From: Mesorhizobium erdmanii USDA 3471
GTDB taxonomy: Bacteria > Pseudomonadota > Alphaproteobacteria > Rhizobiales > Rhizobiaceae
Reading direction: 5' to 3'
Length of the DNA: 64,000 nucleotides
Assembly (NCBI RefSeq): GCF_000472705.1
Contig: NZ_AXAE01000008.1
Span: 372,001 to 436,000, forward strand
Shown: positions 36,586-45,802 of the stretch, piece by piece
Layout: each line of letters begins with the position of its first letter
Numbering within the stretch: the first letter of the stretch is position 1
Notes under the pieces: model-generated
Databases searched by the model: none
Told to the model about the DNA's origin: nothing
The model's input: the letters and a program-made list of their open reading frames with translations, nothing else
Made by a program: the position numbers and the translations under genes

Positions 36586-36680
36586 GGCCTGGCCCCGGGA
36601 AGTCGCGGACTTTTCGGAAGGGGCCAAGCCAACGAACTGTAACGCCGCGGGGAGCGGTCGCGGGAGGCGCTTTTCGCCTG
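36586..36680. repeat. Repeat-family copy B plus extra hairpins between rplF and rplR
   Basis: Outer arms GGCCTGGCCCC (36586-36596) and GGGGCCAAGCC (36620-36630) enclose CCCGGGAAGTCGCGGACTTT at 36594-36613. The 24-base core to 36617 matches 20 of 24 positions of the element at 37093-37116. A second small hairpin AGGCG/CGCCT follows at 36666-36680. The whole 141-base gap contains no gene. Confidence 0.65.
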
Positions 36681-36724
36681 CCGCATATGGCGGCCCCCGT
36701 TTTGTGAAGGCAAGGAAGACCATC

Positions 36725-37084
36725 ATGGGTATCAAGGAAGCCATTCAGCGTCGTGCGCAGCGCGTCCGCCGCCAGATCAAGAAGGTCGCCGGCGACCGCC
36801 CGCGTCTGTCGGTTCATCGCACGTCTAAGAACATCTACGTGCAGGTCATCGACGACGCCAAGGGCCACACCATCGCCGCCGCCTCGACGCTGGAGAAGGA
36901 CCTCAAGGGTTCGCTCAAGACCGGGGCCGACACAGCCGCCGCCGCCGCGATCGGCAAGCTGATCGCCGAGCGTGCCGCCAAGGCCGGCGTCAAGGAAGTC
37001 GTCTTCGACCGTGGCCCGTACATCTATCACGGCCGTGTCAAGGCGCTGGCTGAAGCTGCCCGCGAAGGCGGCCTCAGCTTCTGA
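36725..37084 (+). CDS. rplR: 50S ribosomal protein L18
   Basis: 119 residues. L18 binds 5S rRNA with L5. Seen: [38 protein letters not shown] and [21 protein letters not shown] 36725 has AAGGAAGACCATC upstream; the frame extends to 36704. Confidence 0.97.
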   Translation: MGIKEAIQRRAQRVRRQIKKVAGDRPRLSVHRTSKNIYVQVIDDAKGHTIAAASTLEKDLKGSLKTGADTAAAAAIGKLIAERAAKAGVKEVVFDRGPYIYHGRVKALAEAAREGGLSF

Positions 37085-37085
37085 C

Positions 37086-37128
37086 GCATGATCCCGAAAA
37101 GTTGCAGACTTTTCGGATAAGATCATGC
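37086..37128. repeat. Repeat-family copy C between rplR and rpsE
   Basis: A 43-base near-palindrome running from GCATGATCCCGAAAAGT to TTTTCGGATAAGATCATGC. It begins two bases after the rplR stop. The outer arms GCATGATC/GATCATGC are perfect. Same family as 45718-45762. Confidence 0.8.
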
Positions 37129-37213
37129 AAAGGAGAGAAATTCACCGTCGGCGACCCAAAGCGACGCCGGCAATCAGCAACCCGTGCTTCCGGAAAAGAA
37201 CAAGGAACAGGAT

Positions 37214-37783
37214 ATGGCACAGGAACGTAGGGAAGGCGGCCGCGGCCGCGAGCGTGAGCGCGAAGAGCGCGACGACGGGATGGTGGACAAGCTGGTCCAC
37301 ATCAATCGCGTCGCCAAGGTCGTCAAGGGTGGCCGCCGCTTCGGCTTCGCCGCACTCGTCGTTGTCGGCGACCAGAAAGGCCGCGTCGGCTTCGGTCACG
37401 GCAAGGCACGCGAAGTGCCGGAGGCCATCCGCAAGGCAACCGAATCGGCAAAGCGCGACATGATCTTCGTGCCGCTGCGCTCAGGCCGTACGCTGCACCA
37501 TGACGTCGAAGGACGCTGGGGCGCCGGACGTGTTCTGCTGCGCGCCGCCAAGCAGGGTACCGGCATCATCGCTGGCGGCCCGATGCGCGCCGTCTTCGAG
37601 ACGCTCGGCATGCATGACGTGGTCGCCAAGTCGATGGGGTCGTCGAACCCCTACAACATGGTTCGCGCCACCTTCGACGCGCTGAAGAGCCAGATGCATC
37701 CCAAGGATGTGGCTGCTGCGCGCGGCATCAAGTATTCGACCCTTCAGGCCCGCCGCGGCACCGCCGTTGCGGCTGAAGAATAG
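37214..37783 (+). CDS. rpsE: 30S ribosomal protein S5
   Basis: 189 residues. S5 affects decoding accuracy and mRNA entry. A charged N-terminal lead ([20 protein letters not shown]) precedes the conserved [20 protein letters not shown] and the [15 protein letters not shown] segment. ATG 37214 follows AAGGAACAGGAT; an earlier ATG at 37184 is less likely. Confidence 0.97.
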   Translation: MAQERREGGRGREREREERDDGMVDKLVHINRVAKVVKGGRRFGFAALVVVGDQKGRVGFGHGKAREVPEAIRKATESAKRDMIFVPLRSGRTLHHDVEGRWGAGRVLLRAAKQGTGIIAGGPMRAVFETLGMHDVVAKSMGSSNPYNMVRATFDALKSQMHPKDVAAARGIKYSTLQARRGTAVAAEE

Positions 37784-37807
37784 TCGATCTGACCAGGGAT
37801 TTTGACC

Positions 37808-38005
37808 ATGGCCAAGAAAGCAACCAAGACCATCACCGTTGAGCAGATCGGTTCGCCGATCCGCCGTCCGAAGGAACAGCGCGCGACGCTGGTCGGCCTC
37901 GGCCTCAACAAGATGCACAAGCAGCGCACGCTGGAAGATACGCCTTCCGTGCGCGGCATGATCGCCGCCGTTCAGCATCTCGTCCGCGTCGTGGACGAGG
38001 GCTGA
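37808..38005 (+). CDS. rpmD: 50S ribosomal protein L30
   Basis: 65 residues. Seen: [38 protein letters not shown] and [29 protein letters not shown] precedes the ATG, 24 bases after rpsE. Confidence 0.96.
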   Translation: MAKKATKTITVEQIGSPIRRPKEQRATLVGLGLNKMHKQRTLEDTPSVRGMIAAVQHLVRVVDEG

Positions 38006-38027
38006 GCCAAAGCGCAGGAGAACTCAG

Positions 38028-38501
38028 ATGAAACTCAATGATCTGCGTGACAAGGACGGCGCGACGCATTCCAAGAAGCGTCTCGGCCGCGGCATCGGTT
38101 CCGGCTCGGGCAAGACCGCCGGTCGCGGCGTCAAGGGCCAGAAGGCACGCTCCGGCGTCGCCATCAACGGCTTCGAGGGTGGCCAGATGCCGCTCTACAG
38201 GCGCCTGCCGAAGCGTGGCTTCAATAACCTCTTCGCCAAGAGCTTCGTTGTCGTCTCGCTGGCCCGCATCCAGGAAGCCGTCGATGCCAAGAAGCTCGAC
38301 GCCAAGGCAACCGTGACGGCCGAGGCGCTTGTCGCCGCCGGTGTTATCCGCCGCGTCAAGGACGGCGTGCGCGTGCTGTCCGATGGCGAACTCAAGGCGA
38401 AGCTCGCCTTCGACGTGGCCGGTGCTTCCAAGGCTGCGATCGAGAAGATCGAAAAGGCCGGCGGCTCGGTCAAATTGCCTGAAAAGGCAGCTGCCGAGTA
38501 A
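38028..38501 (+). CDS. rplO: 50S ribosomal protein L15
   Basis: 157 residues. Gly-rich basic N-terminal half ([43 protein letters not shown]) and a globular C-terminal domain. Last ribosomal gene before secY; CAGGAGAACTCAG precedes the ATG. Confidence 0.97.
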   Translation: MKLNDLRDKDGATHSKKRLGRGIGSGSGKTAGRGVKGQKARSGVAINGFEGGQMPLYRRLPKRGFNNLFAKSFVVVSLARIQEAVDAKKLDAKATVTAEALVAAGVIRRVKDGVRVLSDGELKAKLAFDVAGASKAAIEKIEKAGGSVKLPEKAAAE

Positions 38502-38573
38502 CGGCAATTTGAAGCGTGATCGGCGGAAACGGGATCCCGTTCTGCTCACGATTGCGCTTTGATCTGCTCAATT

Positions 38574-38599
38574 AAGCGGCCGCGTCAACGCGGCCGCTT
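38574..38599 (+). terminator. Strong hairpin between rplO and secY (possible attenuator)
   Basis: AAGCGGCCGCG and CGCGGCCGCTT pair perfectly over 11 bp around TCAA. Only a short T-poor tail (GCATGTTT) follows, so full termination is unlikely, but it may reduce read-through into secY or protect the mRNA 3' end. Confidence 0.6.
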
Positions 38600-38694
38600 G
38601 CATGTTTAGAGCCCGGAGCTTATCTCGTGAGCTTCGGTGAAACGCACCGCCTGACCTCACGGGCCATCAAGCGTTACCAAGCGGAGAATCAGGC

Positions 38695-40035
38695 ATGGCT
38701 TCGGCTGCTGAACAACTAGCCTCGAATCTGAATTTCTCGGCCTTCGCCAAGGCGGAGGATCTCAAGAAACGCATCTGGTTCACCATTGGCGCGTTGCTTG
38801 TGTACCGCCTCGGCACCTACATCCCGCTTCCCGGCATCAACCCCGACGCCTTCGCCCAGGCCTTCTCCTCGCAGAGCAAGGGCGTGCTCGGCATGTTCAA
38901 CATGTTCGCCGGCGGCGCCGTGCAGCGCATGGCTATCTTCGCACTCGGCATCATGCCGTACATCTCCGCCTCCATCATCATGCAGCTGATGACGTCGGTC
39001 ATCCCGTCGCTGGAAGCGCTGAAGAAGGAAGGCGAGCAGGGCCGCAAGGTCATCAACCAGTACACGCGTTACGGCACCGTGCTGCTGGCACTGGTGCAGG
39101 CCTATGGCATTTCCGTGGGTCTCGAGAACGGCAACGGCATCGTCAGCGATCCCGGCATGTTCTTCCGCATCTCCACCGTCGTCACGCTGGTCGGCGGCAC
39201 CATGTTCCTGATGTGGCTTGGCGAGCAGATCACAGCGCGCGGCATTGGCAACGGCATTTCGCTGATCATCTTCTCCGGCATCGTCGCCGGCCTGCCGCAT
39301 GCTATCTCGGGCACTCTGGAACTCGGCCGCACCGGCGCCCTGTCGACCGGCCTGATACTGGCGATCATCGTCCTGGCCATTGTCGTCATCGCGCTCATCG
39401 TGTTCTTCGAGCGCGCCCAGCGCCGCCTGCTGATCCAGTATCCGAAGCGCCAGGTCGGCAACCGCATGTTCCAGGGCGATACTTCGCACTTGCCGCTGAA
39501 GCTTAACACGTCGGGCGTCATCCCGCCGATCTTCGCTTCCTCGCTGCTGCTGCTGCCGGCCACAGTCGCCGGCTTCTCGCAGGCGACCAACATGCCGGCC
39601 TGGGCGAGCACCATCCTGGCTTCGCTTGGCCACGGCCAGCCGCTCTACATGGCATTCTACGCGGCGATGATCGTGTTCTTCGCCTTCTTCTACACAGCGA
39701 TTGTCTTCAATCCGAAGGACACCGCCGACCAGCTCAAGAAGCATTCGGGCTTCATCCCGGGCTATCGTCCGGGCGAGCGAACCGCCGATTACATCGATTA
39801 CGTTCTCACCCGCATCACCGTCGTCGGCGCCATCTACCTGGTGCTGGTGTGCCTGCTGCCGGAGTTCCTGATCTCGGCGACTGGCGTACCATTCTACCTT
39901 GGTGGCACATCGCTTCTGATCGTGGTCAGTGTCACGCTCGATACGGTTGCGCAGATTCAGGGCCACCTGATCGCGCACCAGTATGAAGGCCTGATCAAGA
40001 AGTCGAAGCTGCGCGGGGGGAAGAAAGCCAGATGA
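38695..40035 (+). CDS. secY: Preprotein translocase subunit SecY
   Basis: 446 residues with ten membrane helices. The channel of the Sec system in the inner membrane. Seen: [22 protein letters not shown] at the N-terminus (shown within 22; key part [14 protein letters not shown]), the plug-region [20 protein letters not shown], and the C-terminal cytoplasmic [18 protein letters not shown] loop. Ends [23 protein letters not shown] precedes the ATG. Confidence 0.97.
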   Translation: MASAAEQLASNLNFSAFAKAEDLKKRIWFTIGALLVYRLGTYIPLPGINPDAFAQAFSSQSKGVLGMFNMFAGGAVQRMAIFALGIMPYISASIIMQLMTSVIPSLEALKKEGEQGRKVINQYTRYGTVLLALVQAYGISVGLENGNGIVSDPGMFFRISTVVTLVGGTMFLMWLGEQITARGIGNGISLIIFSGIVAGLPHAISGTLELGRTGALSTGLILAIIVLAIVVIALIVFFERAQRRLLIQYPKRQVGNRMFQGDTSHLPLKLNTSGVIPPIFASSLLLLPATVAGFSQATNMPAWASTILASLGHGQPLYMAFYAAMIVFFAFFYTAIVFNPKDTADQLKKHSGFIPGYRPGERTADYIDYVLTRITVVGAIYLVLVCLLPEFLISATGVPFYLGGTSLLIVVSVTLDTVAQIQGHLIAHQYEGLIKKSKLRGGKKAR

Positions 40036-40628
40036 GGTTGATATTGCTTGGGCCGCCAGGAGCGGGCAAGGGGACACAAGCACAAAGACTGGTAGACAAA
40101 CACGGCATACCCCAGCTTTCGACGGGCGACATGCTGCGTGCCGCCGTCCAGGCCGGTACCGAGGTCGGCAAGCGTGCGAAGGCGGTGATGGATGCCGGGG
40201 AACTGGTTTCCGACGCCATCGTCAACGCCATCGTCGCCGAGCGCATCGACCAGGCCGACTGCGCCAAGGGCTTCATCCTCGACGGCTACCCGCGCACGCT
40301 GGTACAGGCCGACGCGGTTGATCGGATGCTTTCGCAGCGGGGCATAGGTCTCGATACGGTCATCGAGCTGGTTGTCGACGACAGGGCTCTCGTCGGCCGC
40401 ATCGTCAAGCGCGCCGAGGACGCCAAGGCCGCCGGCCACCCGGTGCGCAAGGACGACAATCCGGCGGTGTTCGAAGAGCGCCTGCGGGAGTACTACAAGA
40501 AGACCGCTCCGCTGACCGGCTACTACTACGCCAAGGGCAAGCTCAAGACGGTCGACGGCATGGCCAGCATCGACGCGGTCACCGCCGAGATCGAAGCCGT
40601 GCTGGTTGCGACCGCCAAGGCGCGGTAA
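40032..40628 (+). CDS. adk: Adenylate kinase
   Basis: 198 residues. Converts ATP + AMP to two ADP. P-loop [11 protein letters not shown] at residues 7-17, [11 protein letters not shown], and [12 protein letters not shown]. It is the short-lid type: the region [16 protein letters not shown] has no zinc cysteines. The start overlaps the secY stop (ATGA), so the two are coupled, as is common in alphaproteobacteria. Confidence 0.97.
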   Translation: MRLILLGPPGAGKGTQAQRLVDKHGIPQLSTGDMLRAAVQAGTEVGKRAKAVMDAGELVSDAIVNAIVAERIDQADCAKGFILDGYPRTLVQADAVDRMLSQRGIGLDTVIELVVDDRALVGRIVKRAEDAKAAGHPVRKDDNPAVFEERLREYYKKTAPLTGYYYAKGKLKTVDGMASIDAVTAEIEAVLVATAKAR

Positions 40629-40845
40629 GGGAATTAACGATTAGGCTTGACGGGAGCGGCCCGCTGCGGTATGGCGGCCCGTCTTCCTATCAGGCGCGAA
40701 CTTTGCTTGTCCGCAAGGGCAAGGCAGTCGCTTTGAACTGGAAACTCCCGCAGGGGCCGGCCTCCACCGGACGCGGGGCAACTTTGACAGCGCCGGGCCT
40801 GCCTCGTTTTGAAGGTCGACCGGTCCAAATGGAGAAGAGAAGAAC

Positions 40846-41214
40846 ATGGCTCGTATAGCCGGCGTTAACATTCCGACCAACAAGCGCGTCGTCATCGCGC
40901 TCCAGTACATTCACGGCATTGGCAAGAAGTTCGCCCAGGAGATCGTCGACAAGGTCGGCATCCCGGCCGAGCGTCGCGTCAACCAGCTGACCGACGCGGA
41001 AGTGCTGCAGATCCGCGAGACCATCGACCGCGACTACCAGGTCGAGGGCGATCTGCGCCGCGAAGTGTCGATGAACATCAAGCGTCTCATGGACCTCGGT
41101 TGCTACCGCGGCCTGCGTCACCGTCGCTCGCTGCCGGTTCGCGGCCAGCGCACGCACACCAATGCACGCACCCGCAAGGGCCCGGCCAAGTCGATCGCCG
41201 GCAAGAAGAAGTAA
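40846..41214 (+). CDS. rpsM: 30S ribosomal protein S13
   Basis: 122 residues. Seen: [20 protein letters not shown], the [14 protein letters not shown]-type helix and the basic tail [14 protein letters not shown]. It starts the alpha operon after a 217-base gap with weak GC-rich hairpins, which may hold a promoter that I cannot pinpoint. GGAGAAGAGAAGAAC precedes the ATG. Confidence 0.98.
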   Translation: MARIAGVNIPTNKRVVIALQYIHGIGKKFAQEIVDKVGIPAERRVNQLTDAEVLQIRETIDRDYQVEGDLRREVSMNIKRLMDLGCYRGLRHRRSLPVRGQRTHTNARTRKGPAKSIAGKKK

Positions 41215-41222
41215 TTTAGGAC

Positions 41223-41300
41223 AGTAAGGGAGTAGGGCAGTAAGGCAATAGGATCGGCAGACATACTGCCCTATTGCCATGTTCCCCTACTGCCTTCTCC
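41223..41300. repeat. Imperfect inverted repeat between rpsM and rpsK
   Basis: The stretch alternates GGGAGTAGGGCAGTAAGGC and, after a spacer, CCCTATTGCC and CCCCTACTGCC. GGCAATAG (41244-41251) pairs with CTATTGCC (41271-41278). It looks like a short mobile palindromic repeat of the kind seen in Mesorhizobium intergenic regions. Confidence 0.5.
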
Positions 41301-41353
41301 TAGGTGGAGCCGCTGGCATTACGGCGGTGTAGAGATCAACTGAAAGGACTATC

Positions 41354-41743
41354 ATGGCCAAGGAAGCCGCTCGTGTTCGCCGTCGCGAACGCAAGAATAT
41401 CTCGTCGGGCGTTGCCCACGTCAATTCGACCTTCAACAACACGATGATCACCATCACCGACGCGCAGGGCAATTCGATCGCCTGGTCGTCGGCCGGTGCC
41501 CAGGGCTTCAAGGGTTCGCGCAAGTCGACCCCGTTCGCCGCCCAGATGGCCGCCGAGGACGTTGCCAAGAAGGCCCAGGAACACGGCATGCGCATGCTCG
41601 AAGTCGAGGTCTGCGGACCTGGCTCCGGTCGTGAATCGGCACTGCGCGCCCTGCAGGCGGCCGGCTTCACCATCACCTCGATCCGTGATGTGACGCCGAT
41701 CCCGCACAATGGCTGCCGCCCGCGCAAGAAGCGCCGCGTCTAA
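41354..41743 (+). CDS. rpsK: 30S ribosomal protein S11
   Basis: 129 residues. S11 lies on the 30S platform near the mRNA exit. Seen: [38 protein letters not shown] and the C-terminal [28 protein letters not shown] precedes the ATG. Confidence 0.98.
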
Positions 41744-41844
41744 ATTTATCGAACGCCGCGCGAACGCTCACAGGGCGTTCCTCCGCGGTATTCCAGGTCG
41801 CCCGCCACGATTGGATGGTGGCGGGTCAACGGAAGGAAAGCATC

Positions 41845-42855
41845 ATGATCCAGAAAAATTGGCAGGAACTGATCAAGCCGAACAAGATCGAGTTCTCGTC
41901 GAAGAAGAAGACGCTGACCACGCTGGTCGCCGAGCCGCTCGAGCGCGGCTTTGGCCTCACCCTCGGCAACGCGCTGCGCCGGGTGCTCCTGTCTTCGCTG
42001 CGCGGTGCGGCCGTTACCGCCGTGCAGATCGACGGCGTCCTGCATGAATTCTCGTCCATCGCCGGCGTGCGCGAGGACGTGACCGACATCGTCCTCAACA
42101 TCAAGGAAATCGCCATCCGCATGGAAGGCGATGGCCCCAAGCGCATGGTCGTGCGCAAGCAGGGACCGGGTGCGGTTCTTGCAGGCGACATCCAGACAGT
42201 TGGCGACGTCGAGATTCTTAACCCGGACCACGTCATCTGCACGCTGGACGAGGGCGCTGAAATCCGCATGGAGTTCACCGTCGACACCGGCAAGGGTTAC
42301 GTGCCGGCCGAGCGCAACCGCGCCGAGGACGCGCCGATCGGCCTGATCCCGGTCGACAGCCTCTATTCGCCGGTCAAGAAGGTCTCCTACAAGGTCGAGA
42401 ACACCCGCGAGGGCCAGGTTCTCGATTATGACAAGCTGACCATGACCATCGAGACCGACGGTTCGATCTCGGGCGAGGACGCGGTGGCTTTCGCCGCCCG
42501 CATCCTGCAGGACCAGCTTGGCCTGTTCGTCAACTTCGACGAGCCGCAGAAGGAAGTCGCGGCGGAAGCCGTCACCGAGCTCGCCTTCAACCCGGCGCTG
42601 CTCAAGAAGGTCGACGAACTCGAGCTTTCGGTGCGTTCGGCCAACTGCCTGAAGAACGACAACATCGTCTACATCGGCGATCTCATCCAGAAGACCGAAG
42701 CCGAGATGCTGCGCACCCCGAACTTCGGCCGCAAGTCGCTGAACGAGATCAAGGAAGTGCTCGCGGCGATGGGCCTCCATCTCGGCATGGAAGTGCCGGA
42801 CTGGCCGCCGGAAAACATCGAAGACCTCGCCAAGCGTTACGAAGACCAATATTGA
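41845..42855 (+). CDS. rpoA: RNA polymerase alpha subunit
   Basis: 336 residues. The N-terminal domain (about 1-235) dimerises and nucleates RNA polymerase ([33 protein letters not shown]-type blocks). The C-terminal domain (about 255-330) binds UP elements and activators ([41 protein letters not shown]-like segment). ATG 41845 has GGAAGGAAAG upstream; the frame opens ten codons earlier without an RBS. Confidence 0.98.
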
Positions 42856-42959
42856 GCATGAATTCCAAGGATCGGCGGCGTGGGCCGCCCGATCCGACGG
42901 TCATGCGGAAAACCATCAGGGGCCGCGGCCTCTTGAACAACTGAAGAAGGAAAAGAGCC

Positions 42960-43388
42960 ATGCGCCACGGTTTCAAAGGCCGCCGCTTCGCCCGAAGCAT
43001 TAGCCATCGCAAGTCGATGTTCGCCAACCTCGCCGTGTCGCTGCTCGAGCACGAGCAGATCGTCACCACCCTGCCGAAGGCGAAGGACCTGCGTCCGATC
43101 GTCGAGAAGCTGGTGACGCTCGGCAAGCGCGGCGACCTGCACGCCCGCCGCCAGGTCATTGCCCAGATCGGCAATGAAGGCGTCGTCAAGCGCCTGTTCG
43201 ACACGATCGCGCCGCGCTACGCCAACCGCAATGGCGGCTACCTGCGCATCATGAAGGCGGGCTTCCGTCACGGCGACAATGCCGCGATGGCCGTCATCGA
43301 ATTCGTCGATCGCGACACCTCGGCCAAGGGCGCCGGCGACCGCGCCCGCATCGAAGCCGAAGGCACCGACGAGGCCGCAGCCGCATAA
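42960..43388 (+). CDS. rplQ: 50S ribosomal protein L17
   Basis: 142 residues. Seen: [38 protein letters not shown] and [20 protein letters not shown]. The C-terminal extension ([14 protein letters not shown]) is typical of alphaproteobacteria. Last gene of the ribosomal block, followed by a terminator. Confidence 0.97.
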   Translation: MRHGFKGRRFARSISHRKSMFANLAVSLLEHEQIVTTLPKAKDLRPIVEKLVTLGKRGDLHARRQVIAQIGNEGVVKRLFDTIAPRYANRNGGYLRIMKAGFRHGDNAAMAVIEFVDRDTSAKGAGDRARIEAEGTDEAAAA

Positions 43389-43412
43389 GGCTCGGTCTTT
43401 CCGGAGAGAACT

Positions 43413-43437
43413 AAAGGGGCCTGCGGGCCCCTTTTTT
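43413..43437 (+). terminator. Terminator of the alpha operon
   Basis: AAGGGGCC and GGCCCCTT pair over 8 bp around TGCG with six Ts following. It is 25 bases after the rplQ stop and just before the convergent orphan gene. Confidence 0.92.
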
Positions 43438-43442
43438 GTTCG

Positions 43443-44060
43443 TCAGGTTTGCCGTCCATCGGCCAGCGCCAGGTACTGGCTTCCGCTCAACAGCTTCCAA
43501 TCGAATGCACCCGGTACCTCTTCAGTCTTCGGGTGCGGGTATGAATAGATACTGTCGAGGACGGCTCGGGAGTCGATTTTCGCCATCGATTGCGACGGGG
43601 AGGACGCGCTCAAATATGCTTCGGCGTCTTGGTCGGCGATGAAGTCGGTGGGCACATGAAAATGCATCTGGATAGTTCCGGCGCAGATATTCATCCCGAT
43701 GTCATAGCCGGACGCGGCGTAGAAAACCTTGGCCTGATCTGGTGTCCAAAGGCCGGCCTCCAGGAACTCTGATGGCTTTGTCTTTCCGCTGAAGCCGTCG
43801 AGGGAAAGTACCAAGCGATCGGTGAGAGCCTCCAAATCGCCTTTGAGGTAACCGGCCTCTTCGATTTGAAACCAGTTCATCCGGTAAGGCGGCTCGACAT
43901 CAAAGGAGATTTCGAGTTTTCCGAACGTCCAGTAGTCCGGTTCGGCATGCTCAGGTATGCCGATCACGTCGGCAATCTCGGCCATTGTCATATCAGGAGA
44001 GACCGCACCCAATCTGCCGGTCTTCAAAAAGTCACGGAATGACACCAGTTGTGTTTTCAT
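43443..44060 (-). CDS. Hypothetical protein between rplQ and the Do protease
   Basis: About 205 residues; ATG 44060 used, with a TTG alternative at 44087. No signal peptide or membrane helix. Acidic and aromatic-rich (EPDYWTFGKLEISFDVEPPY, ALTDRLVLSLDGFSG, CAGTIQMHFHVPTDFIAD), resembling single-domain soluble proteins such as immunity-type proteins, but I recognise no family. By eye the gene is less GC-rich than the ribosomal genes beside it, suggesting later acquisition. Confidence 0.65.
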   Translation of the reverse strand: MKTQLVSFRDFLKTGRLGAVSPDMTMAEIADVIGIPEHAEPDYWTFGKLEISFDVEPPYRMNWFQIEEAGYLKGDLEALTDRLVLSLDGFSGKTKPSEFLEAGLWTPDQAKVFYAASGYDIGMNICAGTIQMHFHVPTDFIADQDAEAYLSASSPSQSMAKIDSRAVLDSIYSYPHPKTEEVPGAFDWKLLSGSQYLALADGRQT

Positions 44061-44199
44061 GAGGTCCGGCGAGGTTTTCGGTTTCAAGTTCAGCTGTAGC
44101 TCTTTTGCTGCTAAAAATAATCGGATTTCAGGGGCTTAGCCTTTCATTTTGCACAATCGTCGGGACAATGCGCCCGAACTTGCCTTGGAGGATTCGCGA

Positions 44200-45696
44200 A
44201 TGCGCGCCAAAAGACTGTCCCTTGTTCTGCTCTGCGCCTTCATGGTGTTCGCAGCCGCGCCGGCAGTGAGGCAAGCGCTTGCCGAGGACGCCGCCGCTCC
44301 CAAGGCTGATCCTGGTCTCTCCGATGTGCTGACCGACCTGTTGCACGGCGTCGAGGGCGAAAACTCGACCTCCGGCCCGGACAAGCGGGTGCCGTTCGGC
44401 CGCGAGGAAGTGCAGCTCTCGTTCGCTCCTCTGGTCAAGCAGACCGCGCCCGCCGTGGTCAACGTCTATGCATCGCAGACAGCCAAGGTGACGTCGCCTT
44501 TTGAGGGCGACCCGTTCTTCGAGGAGTTTTTCGGCCGTGCGCAGCCGCGCGCGCAGTCGTCGCTGGGATCGGGCGTGCTCGTCGATCCGAGCGGCGTCGT
44601 CGTCACCAACTTCCACGTCATCAAGGATGCCGATGAGGTCAAGGTGGCAACCGCCGATGGCCGTGAATTCACCAGCAAGGTCATGCTCAAGGACGAAACG
44701 CTGGATCTCGCCGTGCTCAAGATCGAATCCGACAAGCCGTTCCCGGTCATCGCCATTGGCGATTCCGACGCGCTCGAGGTCGGCGACCTGGTGCTGGCCA
44801 TCGGCAATCCCTTCGGCGTCGGCCAGACCACCACCAGCGGCATCGTCTCCGCATTGGCCCGCAGCCATATCGGCGTCTCGGATTCGGGCTATTTCATCCA
44901 GACCGACGCCGCCATCAATCCCGGCAATTCCGGCGGCGCGCTGATCAACATGGGCGGCCAGCTGGTTGGCATCAATACCGCTATCTACAGCCGCAGCGGC
45001 GGCTCGATCGGCATCGGCTTTGCCATCCCCGCCAACATGGTGCGGGCTTTCGCCGATGCCGCCAAGGCAGGTCTCGACTTCTTCGAACGCCCCTATATCG
45101 GCGCCGAGTTCGAAGCGGTGACGCCGCAGATCGCCGAATCGCTCGGTATGGAAAAGCCGACCGGGGCTCTTGTCTCTTCTGTCGAGGCCACGGGACCTGC
45201 CGGCAAGGCGGGGCTGAAGGCGGGCGATGTCGTGCTGCAGATCAACGGCAAGCCCGTCGAGAGCATCGAGGCGCTGGACTATCGCATGGCGACGCTGTCG
45301 ATCGGCACCAAGGCGAATTTCGCCATCCTGACCAAGGGCCAGCATGCCGCCATGGACATTGCGCTGGAGCGCGCGCCGGAGGGTGCAAAAGCCACGGAAG
45401 TGACGCTGCATGGCCGCAGCCCGTTCTCGGGCGCCAAGGTCGCCGAACTGTCGCCGCGGCTTGCGCAGAAGCTCGGCCTGCGCACCGACCTCAAGGGCGT
45501 GACGGTGATCGACATCAACCGTGATTCGCCGGCCGCCGATTTCGGCTTCCAGCCGGGCGACATCGTGCGCGAGGTCAACGGCACCACCATCGACACCGCC
45601 GCGACGCTGGCGCAGATAGCCCAGCAGGATACGCGCTGGTGGCGCTTTACCGTCGAGCGCGGCGGGCAGATACTGCGCCAGGTGTTGCGCTATTAA
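44200..45696 (+). CDS. Do-family periplasmic serine protease (DegP/HtrA-like)
   Basis: 498 residues. Degrades or refolds damaged envelope proteins. A signal peptide covers about residues 1-28 (LVLLCAFMVFAAAPAV). The trypsin-like domain carries the triad His in VVTNFHVIKDA, Asp in ETLDLAVLKI and Ser in NPGNSGGALIN. Two PDZ domains follow (GPAGKAGLKAGDVVLQINGK, then DSPAADFGFQPGDIVREVNG). GGAGG precedes ATG 44200; an earlier frame start at 44149 is not supported. It stands alone. Confidence 0.95.
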   Translation: MRAKRLSLVLLCAFMVFAAAPAVRQALAEDAAAPKADPGLSDVLTDLLHGVEGENSTSGPDKRVPFGREEVQLSFAPLVKQTAPAVVNVYASQTAKVTSPFEGDPFFEEFFGRAQPRAQSSLGSGVLVDPSGVVVTNFHVIKDADEVKVATADGREFTSKVMLKDETLDLAVLKIESDKPFPVIAIGDSDALEVGDLVLAIGNPFGVGQTTTSGIVSALARSHIGVSDSGYFIQTDAAINPGNSGGALINMGGQLVGINTAIYSRSGGSIGIGFAIPANMVRAFADAAKAGLDFFERPYIGAEFEAVTPQIAESLGMEKPTGALVSSVEATGPAGKAGLKAGDVVLQINGKPVESIEALDYRMATLSIGTKANFAILTKGQHAAMDIALERAPEGAKATEVTLHGRSPFSGAKVAELSPRLAQKLGLRTDLKGVTVIDINRDSPAADFGFQPGDIVREVNGTTIDTAATLAQIAQQDTRWWRFTVERGGQILRQVLRY

Positions 45697-45717
45697 GCTG
45701 ATCGCCCCATCTTCAGA

Positions 45718-45762
45718 GCATGATCCCGAAAAGTGGGAACCGGTTTTCGTATAAGATCATGC
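45718..45762. repeat. Repeat-family copy D between the Do protease and rarA
   Basis: Near-palindrome with GCATGATC at 45718-45725 and GATCATGC at 45755-45762, inner arms CCGAAAA and TTTTCG, and core GTGGGAACCGG. The GATCATGCTCCAA end is directly repeated at 45777-45789. Same family as the copies inside the spc operon. Confidence 0.8.
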
Positions 45763-45802
45763 TCCAAAAAGAGAGCGATCATGCTCCAACCAGAAGACCT
45801 AC

